Assembly: GCF_051020985.1 (NCBI RefSeq)
Contig: NC_134999.1
Location: 24,647,160 to 24,711,159 of the forward strand
Length of the DNA stretch: 64,000 nt
Reading direction: 5' to 3'
From: Nomia melanderi
Lineage: Eukaryota; Arthropoda; Insecta; Hymenoptera; Halictidae
A program made the translations under genes and the position numbers. Each line of letters opens with the position of its first letter. Position 1 is the first letter of the stretch. Shown here piece by piece: positions 41,281-52,205 of the stretch. The notes under the pieces were generated by a model that saw only the letters and a program-made list of their open reading frames with translations, made no database searches and had not been told where the DNA came from.

Positions 41281-41964
41281 TACGTTTGACCCGTGAACTC
41301 GTTAATTTTGGTGGTATCGAGACTGTTTTCGATGGAAGGAGCCCGAGACTGCGCTATCGATCTGTTTTCGAATTAGAGATGTTTACTGGCAAGGAAATTT
41401 AGTAACGGCCAGGGAAAATACCGATGTGTCAGTGTAAATATGTTTACCGAAACTCCCTCTCGCGATCCATCGCAAATCAATGCAACTCCGGTAATTAATC
41501 AAAGTCATATTGCCGGGAATAGTCGGGCCGCGTAATTGCAGCCATGATTAACGCAAAACGGTGCCGATTAACGATCACAAACATGTTCATGCAGTCCCTT
41601 TGCAAGCCGAGCACGCTCGGGAAAGGTAGAACGATCATTCGACTTGTGAAAAAACTTCGGCTTTCATTAAACGCAGGCTTACGCGATCGATTGCGGACTC
41701 TTTTAATAAAACCGTGAGGGCTCGTAAAACGAGAATTACTTTGTAAGATTTCCTCGCTCCGTTATTAAACCGTAAAACATTATAGGGAGTTTTGAGAATT
41801 TTCACTGACTATTGCTAAATTCCTGGAAACAAAACGTAGTTCTTGAATGTCAATTTTATACGTCATTCTCTGAAATACGTTTTAAACAAACTAACTAATT
41901 GTTAGTTCACTGTTTCTTAATAACAGTTTTTAAGCGAACTAATTATAAAGAGAAAAGAAGTGCA
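41281..41964. other. Single-copy spacer
   Basis: No gene recognised. ATTA-rich motifs in moderately conserved-looking sequence at about 41480-41590; conservation cannot be judged from one genome. Confidence 0.35.
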
Positions 41965-42441
41965 TTAATCCTTTGCACTCGAAAGGTTTTCATTAGAAAC
42001 ATCCAACATTTTCCAACAAGATATAGACTTGTTTAAAGCTAATTTGTCTAATTCACAGATAAATTAAGCAAAGCTATTTTATTTAAATATTTCACATAGC
42101 AATACAAAGTTTCATTTAACCAGTTAAGTGTGGAATTTAGTTTGAAAAATCTCTCATTGTGCGCGCAATAAAATCAAATAATGAAGTGTATACTCATTAA
42201 ATGCAGGTCAAATGCACTTAAAATCTATCCTAACAAAAAACTAAAGCGAAACGAAGAAGAATTACATGTTTCTCTCAAAAAATAAATAATCCATCGTTGA
42301 AAAAGTTAGCGCAAAGAGTTTTAAGATGACGCGTATACTCATCAAACACAGTTAATTGGTTAAAATACTAAATATTCAACTCCATAGTATCGTTGCATCA
42401 AATCAAGTGACTAAGAGTCACCTCTCGAGTGCAAAGGTTAA
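41965..42441. mobile_element. Family A MITE carrying a nested E element
   Basis: The left part TTAATCCTTTGCACTCGAAAGG to CAATACAAAGTTTCATTTAA and the right part AATACTAAATATTCAACTCCATAG to CTCTCGAGTGCAAAGGTTAA join seamlessly. The continuous version TTTCATTTAAAATACTAAATATTCAA is present at about 15371-15396. Palindrome GTGACT-AAG-AGTCAC at 42407-42421. Confidence 0.85.
42116..42363. mobile_element. Family E TTAA MITE, 248 bp
   Basis: TTAACCAGTTAAGTG to CAGTTAATTGGTTAA, nested in family A with TTAA on each side. Near the right end is GATGACGCGTATACTCATC, the family palindrome with one mismatch; the left interior has GAAGTGTATACTCATT. Each end carries a second TTAA, which offers a built-in landing site, used by family F at 5439. 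Confidence 0.85.
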
Positions 42442-43223
42442 AATACGAACCAGTTTCACCTGAATCAGACTGGAAATCGGTATAACGTTCTTCTCGAGTG
42501 TAAAACGAACGATATTCCGGTGACTTCAATTTTCTTCCGCGTATCACGCGCTATAATGTCCCTTCGCGGATGCAAAGTGACAGGAGGTGGTGCGTAATTT
42601 CAATTAAACACATTCCGGAGGATAGCCTTCGCCGTGAACCGAATTCCGCACGGTGGAATATCGACGTTCTGAGTGGTTTCACTTGCTCCATAGATCCACC
42701 GCGATCGATACGCTTAGCATGTTAATCAAACTCAAATAACTGGATCGCTCCGACCTCGCCGGTGATCGAATCATTGCTAATACGAATCATTTTCAGAATG
42801 TTAACATAACTGTGATTCCCCTTTACCGTTCGAACTATGGGCACGTTCCCTCGCTGCCTTTACAGGCCAATTAGTTCCAGCTGATCGACAACTTTTACAA
42901 CCGAATTTCGTGGTCACCGTTGCAAACCTCCGCAATTCTATCGATCCCTGAGTTTCCTATAAATCGCAATTTTCTCTACTTTCAACGTACTTCGGTTAAT
43001 CGACCATTCTGTGTACACTCAATTTTCTTATACCCTGTAAAATTAATTAAAATCCTGGCAGCAACGATAAGAAATTGTATCGTAAAGTCACTTTAGTTCT
43101 CCGAGCGTTAATTTGCAGAAGGCTTAAGCCTTTGTCTGTCCACTACTCGCTGTTTCTACTTAGAAAACGTTAGTTCTGCTCGTTCTAAATTAGCGTTCAT
43201 GATCAATTCGTCTGCCACAGTTC
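42442..43223. other. Single-copy spacer
   Basis: No gene or repeat recognised. Confidence 0.35.
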
Positions 43224-43625
43224 ATCACAAAGATATAAAACTGTAATAGTCACCACTAGAAATTCACGTAGAAAAATTAGAAATTATAATAAATAGAATA
43301 AACCGTAGACTGGAAGTTCCCGAATGATCTCGGAGCCGTCCAGCAGCAGAATTATCCCGTTTTCTGCTATAGTTCATCACAAAAATATAAAACTCTAATA
43401 GTCACTACAGATTTGCATAGAAAAATTAGAAATTGTAATAAATAGAGAAGTTCCCTAATGATCTCAAAGCCGTAGCAACAGAATTTTCGCTTATCACAAA
43501 GATATAAAACTCTAATAGTTACTGCAGATTCGCATGGAAAAATTAGAAATTGTAATAAATATAAACCGTAGACTGGAAGTTCCCTAATGCATATCCCAGA
43601 GCCGTAGCAACAGAATTTTCCCGTT
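43224..43625. repeat. Three-unit tandem repeat, 152 / 117 / 130 bp
   Basis: Units start with ATCACAAAGATATAAAACT at 43224, 43376 and 43493. They share TAATAGT.ACTA.AGATT.GCAT.GAAAAATTAGAAATTGTAATAAAT, CCGTAGACTGGAAGTTCCC.AATG and GAGCCGTAGCAACAGAATTTTCCCG. The middle unit has lost the ACCGTAGACTG part. The 109-codon - strand frame over it is a repeat artefact. Confidence 0.85.
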
Positions 43626-44342
43626 TTCCAATTTAAACTGCTGCCAGCGCGAAACCAGCCGCTCTCCTGCCGGAGAGTTCCAGGTACGCACATCATCGAT
43701 CACAACTCGGCGGATAGGTTGGCTCGGTTCCTCCTTCGAGCCGGCTGTGTACTCAACCGTGAAATTACAATGACAATGGCAGTATCAGTTCGTATGCCGC
43801 AGAACCAGATCCATCCTAAGTATGTCACCTCGAGCGACTGATTGTGTTCAACCACCGTCTCCGCCGTTCGTTTTTGTCGGGAACTTCGGAAAACCGTCTC
43901 GACGTTTCCTCCCGGTTTTCCCGTGACCGGCCTGCCCTCCGAAATAAATTACACCAAGTTCGAGGATAGTCTTTCCCCGAGAACCAGTCTCCTCTCTTTC
44001 TTTGGCTCCAGCAAATTTCATATAATTCGCAGTAATAATTCCATGCGAAAGGAGCTAACGGTAATTCTGTTCTCCGGGGTGTAGTAATTCAACGCAAAAA
44101 CTTTGTAGCTGAGCTCTCGCCAATGAACACGCTTTTTCTGTATGTAGGAATCATCGTTGCTAATCTGTTTTAGGAATTTCTAAGCAATTGAAGAGAGAGT
44201 TTCCAGTCTGTTTTAACTGATTCGTTTCCTGTTTATGTGTTACTGCTTTGTTTCGGGATTTGAAAGGTGTAGAGTAGCTTTAGTCTTTGATGTTAGTTAT
44301 TATAAAATGAACGAGAATTTAGTTTCATTCTATTTCTAACCA
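43626..44342. other. Spacer
   Basis: CpG-rich to about 44000. An 80-codon + strand frame (43842-44084) is unrecognised. Confidence 0.35.
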
Positions 44343-44563
44343 CAAATCCTTAGCACTCCAGGTTGTTTTGTGATCTATGCAACTGCAATTTTTATAGTAT
44401 ACCTGGCGAAAATTAAAAATGCAACATTTCTTCGATATTTTATTATCCTTAGTATAAAGGATGTGTGGAGAATCTAATAATTTTAGGGTAGTTTCTTTGA
44501 GATTCATTAAAATGTTTAATATAACTGCTGCAATATTGGAGCCTACAGAGTTCAAAGGGTTAA
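44343..44563 (+). mobile_element. Family J element, about 220 bp, near full length
   Basis: AATCCTTAGCACTCCAGGTTGTTTTGTGATC, CTGGCGAAAATTAAAAATGCAACATTTCTTCGATATTTTATTATCC, TTAGTATAAAGGATGTGTGGAGAATCTAATAATTTTAGGGTAGTTTC, TGCTGCAATATTGGAGCCTACAGAGTTCAAAGGGTTAA. Best full J here; the first TTAA is mutated to CAAA. Shares the last TTAA with U. Confidence 0.75.
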
Positions 44564-44739
44564 GATTTCAGAGGCGCGAGTCAAAATAATTCAACCTATA
44601 AATGTTCAATCTTATTCCCAATCTTTTCCGAGTAGAATTATTCAATCTTGCTTCTCGTAACTGGGCATAGATCTACAATAACAATATAATCAAGCATAAC
44701 ACAGAGGAATAGTTCACAATTTAAAGTTCAAAGGGTTAA
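44560..44739 (+). mobile_element. Family U element following J, copy 2
   Basis: TTAAGATTTCAGAGGCGCGAGTCAAAA to ACAATTTAAAGTTCAAAGGGTTAA. The left two thirds match 25707-25815. The right end resembles a J/A terminus. Probably a further MITE family whose left end has been trimmed. Confidence 0.55.
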
Positions 44740-45376
44740 TAACTTCCATTTCTTTCTCATTGAACCAACAGTGAACTTATTGAAAAAGCACAAGATACAT
44801 AATTTTTACATTAAGTTGATGTATAGAGTAATTGTTCCTTTAGTAAATTTCCTTTGAAAAATCCTTCTAAGCTGTTCCGTGTACTGTTCAGTATAATTTA
44901 GATTAGACATACTCTCGCACTCGCTGTATCGAGTTCCGTGTAATTGGTTAAATTACAGCTAGGATCGTAACACACATGCGTAAGGTATTACGCGGTCGGT
45001 GGTTAACACCTACGGGCTTCCTCTCGCGGTTCACGCAGTGTTATTAGCTCGAGCGCTAACAGGAAATAGTTGTACGTAAAAGATTTATAATTTGAAACAA
45101 AAACAATTTTCTATACGCCAGACTAATGTACATTTGCTATACGACTATAGTTTCGTAACTCTCGTATTCCATTCATATGGTAGTTATGCGTTTTCCTGAG
45201 TGTATTAACATTAAAACCGAATTTACGCGATGACTTCTACTTATCGTTATTATCTACTTTTAAATAATAATAATAAAAAATGTATAATAATAATATAAGT
45301 TATTATATACTTTTAAGTAAATTTATATTTACTTCGTGCTTACGAAAGTAATGAATTTCTTTGGTACTTCAGAAAT
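44740..45376. other. AT-rich spacer
   Basis: No gene recognised; AATAAT microsatellite-like stretch at about 45265-45295. Confidence 0.35.
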
Positions 45377-45559
45377 GTAACACTAGAACTACCGTATCAA
45401 TACGATTGATAAGAAATCTAAAAATTGTAACAATAGTTTGGATATTCATCGTAGTACTCAAGTGAAACTATTTCCAAAATCATTTCAAATATTCTATGTT
45501 TATTAATAACTGCGAAACAAATCGAAACCAGTCATTCTGGTACGTAGTTCTAGTGTTAA
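45377..45559. mobile_element. Family B MITE, 183 bp
   Basis: GTAACACTAGAACTACCG to TACGTAGTTCTAGTGTTAA. Body: AATACGATTGATAAG, AATTGTAACAATAG, ATTCATCGTAGTACTCAAGTGAAACTATTTCCAAAATCATTTCAAATATTC, GCGAAACAAATCGAAACCAGTCATTCTGGTAC (palindrome decayed). Confidence 0.8.
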
Positions 45560-45608
45560 CACGTGATACTGGAAATTGCACTGACACTCTATTATTACTT
45601 GGTCAATT

Positions 45609-45781
45609 TTAACACTAGAACTACCGTACCTCGTATCTGGTAAACTATTGATATCTCGAAAGTGTCACTATTTGAAATGCTCTCGAAAATAAATAGCTTC
45701 ATTCGAATTCTACAACGAATATCCGAGGAAACTGAAAATAATCTGTTACAATTTTTAAATGCTCGGTAGTTCCAGTGTCAA
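45609..45781. mobile_element. Family B MITE, second of a close pair, 173 bp
   Basis: TTAACACTAGAACTACCGTACC to CGGTAGTTCCAGTGTCAA, in opposite body orientation to the copy 50 bp upstream. The right TTAA has become TCAA. The pair could form a hairpin. Confidence 0.75.
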
Positions 45782-47836
45782 ATTCTCTTCTCTCATAAAT
45801 AACTTCCGCTTCTGAACGATGCTATTCCGCGTCCGTAAACAGATCCAAAGATCTCGATTAGCACCGCGTACGAAATACACATATAGCGACAGTCGATTAG
45901 TTCGACATCGAGAACGCAAAGCGGTGGCTAAAAATCTAATCTGAAAAGTTAAGCTAGCCTTACGCCTAACGCGAGGCGGCCCCTCATTGTGAGCTCGCGC
46001 TAGGTTTCTCACTTAAAGATAGCTAGCCAAGGCTGTATATAGCGTGTAATATGGTACGAAGGAGATAAGGACGACATGTATGTCGACGAGTCACCCAAGA
46101 TAAGCCGAAGAACCGGCACGGTTACCGAGGGGAAACTTCCTCATTTCTCAACCCCTTCCGCACTTATCGTCCGGGTTATGCGCCATTTCCATACACCTAA
46201 TGGTGCACCGCGAATAGCGAAACAGCATTTCGTTTTAATGGGGAATGGTGTACATAGCCCTCTTACAAGAGGGTTTTGGCAAGTTCCTGTCGCCGCCGCC
46301 GCCGCAGTCGCTGTCGTTCCCTGTCTTTGTCGCCGTCCCAAAGTTCCTCTTCGTTAAGTACTTTGGCAACACGTTCTCCAGCGTTTTTGCCGTCAATGAA
46401 GTTGAATTTTCTCGCGTCCGCCTTTAAAAGTTCGCCTCCCGAAGTCCGCTCCCAGACTTCCGTCGTTCCGCCGCTGATTAGCGTGGATTCCCTTGACGGT
46501 AACTTCCCACCTTGTCTCTTTGCGTGGCGAAATTAAGAAACCTCGCGAAATATATCCCACAGTTTTATTTCCACTAATAGTTTCTTACTCCCGACCGTTG
46601 GCCAGCTGCGTGCAACTGTTCTAAGCCGACTTTGCTGCCTCGCGCGTGTAAACTGTCATTTGAAACGTGAAACCAGGTCGCTTGGCGAGTCGTTTGCTAG
46701 TTTTTCGAGAATATTATTGTGGTGAAGTTCTCGCAGTATTCAAGTTTGTGCCATAGAATCGAATTTGTTCCATTTACTCTCGTTTCTAAGAGAATCGACA
46801 GCAAGTCGAACCTCGAAAATGAGGACAAATGTTTCTCATTTTGGCCCCGTTTTCGAAAACATCGAGTAAATACGCCGGTTGATCGCGTTTAAATTGTATT
46901 TCGAGAAAGCGTTTCGCTGTTTTCTAATTTTTCGCGTAGAAATCGGCCTTTCGGTCGATCGCATATTCAGGAGGCACGCGGACATCCCGTGTACATGGAT
47001 ATATTGATTTGCGGTCGAAAACTCGGTTCCAATGGAAACTGTTGACGCTCGTGAACCATGAACGTTTCGAAACGCGGTAAACTATTATTTAACTCGAAGT
47101 TCGTCGATTGTGGTGCTATTTGCAGTTCTCTTAGCAAATCCACCGGTTTTCCTAGCAACAGACAAAATTGGCAGCATGCAGACCTACCAGCGAGAAATAT
47201 TCCGAAGGAAAATATTCTAGGAATATTTCATAGACACGGAAAAGAACGAGATCTCGGAGATATCTGGCAGCGCGGATGGTTCAGGATAGAAAAACGACGG
47301 CGTTTTTCAATTAGGAATTCATTGGAACGCGTTCCCGCTCTCGAGAGCCGTATCTCTCCTGGGAAATACGCGTCGGAATAAGTACTCAACTGCGACGATG
47401 GTAACGGATGATACCTTGCCACCTTTGAGAAAGCAAATAACGCCGGAATCAATGGACGCCGACGTGTTCCGCGCGCGCGTGTAAGTACGCGTCCGCGTCC
47501 ACCCACAGGTCGGTCAGTAATTTTCCTCTTGGCTGACGAGCCAAAGTGTTTGCATTCGGAATGGTGTGTTCCGTCGGTGTCGTTCGTTTGCACGTTTTAT
47601 CGCGCCCGTTATTTCCTTATGCTTGCGTCATGGTGTACGCGTATTCATATATCACGCGAGCCTCGTTGTTATCTCGGGTTCCTCGGAAGTGATAGGGACA
47701 AATGACTTCTGCTATGAATTTTACAAGTCCTTCGGCAGAAATTTGTTGTATCCGAAATAACTATAGTAGTATTTGTTTATTGAGATTCTATCGATTTCCC
47801 GATTTCGCGTGTCAACAGATTACTCAAGACTTAATG
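45782..47836. other. CpG-rich single-copy spacer
   Basis: CCG trinucleotide run at 46291-46305 with conflicting frames on both strands. Frames up to 121 codons (47228-47593, - strand) are unrecognised. No gene called. Confidence 0.45.
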
Positions 47837-48057
47837 TTAACACTAGATTTACGGAGGTTTGTTCTATATTTTATTCTATTGTTCTTAGAAAACTACGCGT
47901 TCGTCTATAAGTCGAGAAAATCGTAGCTTCAAAACTAGAGCATTGCGATGCGTATTCGCCTAATTGCACGAATCAAAATCGACTGAAACTATTACTAAAT
48001 GCTGTTCAGAAAGTTCAGTATTCGTCAAATTGACGGGTTCCGTAAATCTAGTGTTAA
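47837..48057. mobile_element. Family F TTAA MITE, 221 bp, perfect 19-bp terminal repeats
   Basis: TTAACACTAGATTTACGGA and its exact inverse close the element. The palindrome CGTCAA-A-TTGACG lies at 48023-48035 inside the right end. No coding capacity. Its right TTAA leads straight into an A right half, suggesting insertion into an A copy. Confidence 0.9.
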
Positions 48058-48120
48058 ATACGGAATTTTACAATTTTACCAATCGAGTGGTGACTGAGAC
48101 TTTCGAGTGCAAAGGGTTAA
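48054..48120. mobile_element. Family A right half
   Basis: TTAAATACGGAATTTTACAATTTTACC, GAGTGGTGACTGAGACTTTCGAGTGCAAAGGGTTAA. The left half is missing on the far side of F. Confidence 0.65.
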
Positions 48121-48898
48121 CGCTATCTCACATTCTCCAGAACTTCCGGCAATTCGACGTGTTAACAAAGAGAGCAATCCAACAATGATTAACGCAGGGA
48201 AAACACTCGTGAATCTTCGGAACTGTTTCCCTCGCAAAGCGGACTTGCGTCTCTAATTCTATAAGCGATAAATCGTCTAAACCGATAGGGAGAAAGAGGA
48301 GAGCGGCGCAATTTCCAGGTGTTTCCGATCCGCCGGTTCGTTACCGCAGCCGCCGGTTTTAAAGGCAGCCTCCTTGAAAACGCGATCCGTTCGTCCGCGC
48401 AATTAGCGGAAGCGGGGTAATTAACCGACAACGATCGGTCTGCAGCGTAGCCTCGAAGGAGACTGAGAAGCTACTTATTTCACGGATCCGAACGGCGAGG
48501 TTTACGGCGCGCCGCGACGCGGACCGCGAGGAGTCGCGGCTTAAGGCGGCCAACGAAGCGTGCATCCGTGGACATAGCCGAGCGTGTGTAACCGTGAACG
48601 TCTGCGGCCGGTGTGCGCCGATCCGCGTGCTCCCGTCATTATTACGTCTTTCGAGATTACCGCAATTCCGTTGATAAACGCACCGGCACGAATCCACCTC
48701 GGTGACTCTTCCTAAATTGAGGCTTCCCTTCGCCGAGCCGAGCCTGCTTTAAATAATCAACGCGAATCGGCAGGTTACGCAACGCTGGAGATTATTCGAC
48801 TGCGATCTTTCCTGTCTTTGTGGTAGATTCAAAGATTGTATATTAGAAATATATATATAGGATACTGAATCTCTAAATGAGAGAATACTCCTCGATCT
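48121..48898. other. CpG-rich spacer
   Basis: The - strand frame 48359-48697 (112 codons) is arginine-rich and unrecognised. No gene called. Confidence 0.4.
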
Positions 48899-49310
48899 TT
48901 AACCCTTTGCGGACGAATGTCGACATTTCGGTGAGATCAAACTTATTTGTAACACTAAGTCGCGAATAAATGATTTAGTGACGAACTTTTGGAGTGCAAA
49001 GGGTCCCTTTGCGGACGAATGTCGATTCGGCATGGAACGTTCAGATTTGGAAGACCAAATCAAAGGCTAATGCTATTATCTAAGCAATTAACCCTTTGCA
49101 CTCTAGAGTTTTTCACTAGAAATATTCATTTTCCGGTAAGATATAGACGACGTTTGAAACCAACCAATGAGGAAACATACATAAATCAAGAAACGCCATT
49201 TTATTCTATTTCACGTATCGATGCATTATACAAAGCTTAATATTATATAATTTAGCTTCATTCGTTGAAGGTTTCGTATATTTCAAGAATCTTGTCAGAG
49301 TTTTACGCAG
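48899..49310. mobile_element. Patchwork of K and A pieces
   Basis: K left end TTAACCCTTTGCGGACGAATG with the perfect palindrome AATGTCGACATT at 48916-48927, broken near 48980. An A right scrap (TTTTGGAGTGCAAAGGG) follows, then a second K left end at about 49003 (CCTTTGCGGACGAATGTCG). From 49088 comes an A left half (TTAACCCTTTGCACTCTAGAG to TTATACAAAGCTTAATATTATA), and finally a K right half (TTTAGCTTCATTCGTTGAAGGTTTCGTATATTTCAAGAATC). Confidence 0.6.
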
Positions 49311-49477
49311 TTTCTAATTGAAGAAACTTTAAATTAATAAAAGGAACTTAAAATTTATAGACAGAGGTTAACACAGTTGGCTTTTCATCGATGACTAACG
49401 ATAATACATGGGAAACTGAATAAAAAACAACGGTATTATATAAAAATACATTTCGTCCGTTCCATTCTGTTCAACTA

Positions 49478-49655
49478 TTAACCCTTTGAACTCTGTCTCC
49501 AATATTGCACCAGGAATAATATTAGATATTCTAATGAATCTTGAAACTACCCCACAATTATTAGATTTTTCACACCTCCAAATTTTACTAAGGAAAATAA
49601 AGGATCGAAATGTTACAGTATTTTTCATTTTCGCCAGGGACACTATAAAAATTAA
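49478..49655 (-). mobile_element. Family J copy, reversed
   Basis: TTAACCCTTTGAACTCTGTCTCCAATATTGCACCAG, ATTCTAATGAATCTTGAAACTACCCCACAATTATTAGATTTTTC, ACCTCCAAATTTTACTAAGGAAAATAAAGGATCGAAATG, ATTTTCGCCAGGGACACTATAAAAATTA. The far end (CCTGGAGTGCTAAGG) is lost. Confidence 0.7.
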
Positions 49656-51788
49656 AGGAGCGTTTGGCAGTCGAAGGTGAAAGCGTAAAAATCAGTTAAA
49701 AATACCCGGACGCGTCACAAGTACAACGGAAAGCCATTCAGAAAGCATTTCTTTGTCGGTCACGCGTCGGCGTGGATATACGAACGCCATCAGATTTTTG
49801 CACGCAGCCAATTAATCGAATGATGCGGAATAAAAGGAGTGGCGCGAAATATTCAGCTATATTGGGGCGATAACCGCGGTGAAACGTGACGTTGACCAAA
49901 CCATCGTGTCTACTTGACTCGCATAATTGAATGGAGTAAACTCCATCCTGTGTATCGCTCCCCCCTCTCCTCTCTCCTCTCTTCAGATTTAACGTCAATT
50001 TCAATCGAGCACGGTTAATTGACGTCTACCGTTGAAAGAAATGTATTCGATGCCAGTTAAACGAATTCCGCTTTTAGTCCTCCCCTCTCGCGCCGCGTCC
50101 TCCGGGATAGGGGAAGAGAGAGCCCCACTGGGCGGCGGCGCGAAGGGTATCGGTATTTTATTCCAACATTTAAAGACAACGAACGGCCGAGCTGTATGCA
50201 TATAAACGACAGGTCGTCGCTTTGAATACGCTTTGTTTCCAGCCGCGGAAGGGAGTTTCGTTAACGATAGGCGGCGGCCGTCAGCCGAGATGCCGCGTGA
50301 CTGCTGTGCGCGCAGGAAATTAGCGATACCGTTGCCTTTGACGACTCAGCGCGCGCTTTTTATCCTGTCGTTACCTTCTTCCCCGGCTTTTCTTTGCTCC
50401 TTAGCCGGCTCGATGAATTCTAATGAGGCGATCGGATTCGATGCGGTCAACGATTTCGAGCGTTCGTTTTTCGGTTTCCAATGCGCTAGGTTCTAATTGA
50501 GACGGATGCTTCTACGGGCATAAGTAGGGCAACGCGTTTAATGCGCAGGGTTGCCAATGTCGGCTGTTACGAGTAATTCCGATCCATTTTATCGCGGGTT
50601 TATTACAGAACTTTGAATGTACTGGGAAAGGCAAGGTCCGAAGAAAAAGCAAACGGAATTCGCTCGTCCAAACGTGCGTCTAGCGGATCGTTTTACAGAG
50701 GTGTCTCGGCTAGCAACGCCAAAAACACGTACAGACAGCGGAGTGCCTCGCAATTAGAGAACAAGAGGATGCTCATCTAGAAAAGAGAGGGCAGCGGAGC
50801 GGTATCGGGGACGGAGGCGGCGGATCAGACGCGGAGCGCGAGAAACAGAGGAAGATACGCGTGTCCGGGGCAGGGGGCGGGGAGCGTGAGAGATTTCGAC
50901 GAGGCGAATTCCGAAAGAGATGTGCTTTTAATTATACTAACGCCCGGTGTCCGATTAAATGAACGGAGGAGCCAAACTCACGGAGCGCAGTGCAAATTTA
51001 ATTATAGGGAAGAGGGCAGAGGGAGAAAGGGACGGGCAGAGCGCGAGCCGCCGCGCGAGACCGAGCAGAAAAGACAACGCGGAGCGAAGCTGCTTGCACG
51101 GGAGAGTGGCCGAGGTAGAAATCCAAGTATTTATATGACGGCAGTTTGTTTAGGCCGCTTATTAATGGGAGAGAAGAGGGTCGTTGTAATTAAGGGAACC
51201 CGGATTCCATCCAGTAGCAGCGCCCTTCGAGGATGCGTCTGAGAACATCGTCGTCCTACCAGAGCTAACGTGTTCTTATGCTTCCCCTTCGTCTCGAATC
51301 TCGTTGCTCTACCTCACCCCCTCCCTCGCCCCCTCCCCTTTCTTTCCGACACTCGTTTTCCTCTATGGCACTCTTTGCCCTCCTTTCCTCCACGGTCCTG
51401 TTCTGGCTCGTCCGTTTAAATTCATCGTTCCGCCTCTTCTACGCTCGCATAGACGGCTGAATTGTCTTCCGACGAAAAACAAAGCGTATTCAACCCCCGA
51501 ACCAGCTTCCGTCTATATGCATACCGGCACACCCTTCGCCGGGATCTCGAGAGTCTCACCGCGCGGCGTAAAATACTCTGATTGCCTCTGTCCTCCCCGT
51601 TCCACGCTTTTTCGCCCGTTTTGATTTCATTGCTGCAGAAATTTATTTCGGATGGAAGACACATTCGCCTCTCCTCGCGTACCGGGATTTTCCTACCGAG
51701 CTTTCTGCTTTAATCCTATTGCTGATCGGTTGCCTACTGTCGCTTCCGTTTGCATGGAAATTCAGGAATTTGTGACTTGTTTTTCACT
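49656..51788. other. Long CpG-rich single-copy stretch
   Basis: CT-rich tract at 49959-49985, G-run cluster GGGGCAGGGGGCGGGG at about 50867-50882, and pyrimidine-rich 51308-51360. Many overlapping frames of 60-118 codons, none recognised. The mix of purine-rich and pyrimidine-rich tracts explains the frames. Confidence 0.45.
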
Positions 51789-51885
51789 TTAACTCTTTGA
51801 ACTTTGTAGGCTCCAATATCGCACTAGTTATAATATTAAATATTTGAATCTTAAAGAAACTACCATAAAATCATTAAATTTTGCA
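51789..51885 (-). mobile_element. Family J fragment, reversed
   Basis: TTAACTCTTTGAACTTTGTAGGCTCCAATATCGCACTAGTTATAATATTAAATATTTGAATCTTAAAGAAACTACCATAAAATCATTAAATTTTGC. Only the terminal half remains. Confidence 0.65.
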
Positions 51886-51970
51886 CTGAGAAGAGTACAT
51901 AGATTTTGCGAAATGCAGTTGTCAATTTAGAATTCCTTCGACAGTTGAAACATTTGGACAAAGCCTTCGT

Positions 51971-52205
51971 TTAACCCTTTGCGATTCGAAGTGCACTTGG
52001 TTTCTCAGTTTGAGGTCCACGTCGACGTTAGTTCATTCGATTACAGCTTCATACGACGCTCTATTTATTTATTCAAAAATATTTGGGAGTCATTGCAATG
52101 TTACCTTTAAATGGTACAACTGTGATACAAATAAATATAGAAAAAATGGTTAAAACACGTAGAGGTTGCAATAGAATCGAATGAGTCTGACTCGAAGGAC
52201 TGCTT
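51971..52205 (-). mobile_element. Family Q element, reversed
   Basis: TTAACCCTTTGCGATTCG with the palindrome AAGTGCACTT at 51989-51998 near one end. The body is the reverse complement of 41066-41280 (GACGCTCTATTTATTTATTCAAAAATATTTGG, AAATGGTACAACTGTGATACAAATAAATATAG). The other palindrome, GAGTC-T-GACTC, is near 52188, where the forward copy has TCGAGTCACACTCGA. The closing TTAA is not preserved. Confidence 0.6.

Noticed and set aside
43224..43625. Tandem array read as a CRISPR array
   Set aside because: Whole units repeat, with no short constant repeat separated by unique spacers, and the genome is eukaryotic.
50867..50883. G-run cluster as a G-quadruplex
   Set aside because: Only three runs of four or more G lie close together, so a stable four-run quadruplex is not clearly possible.
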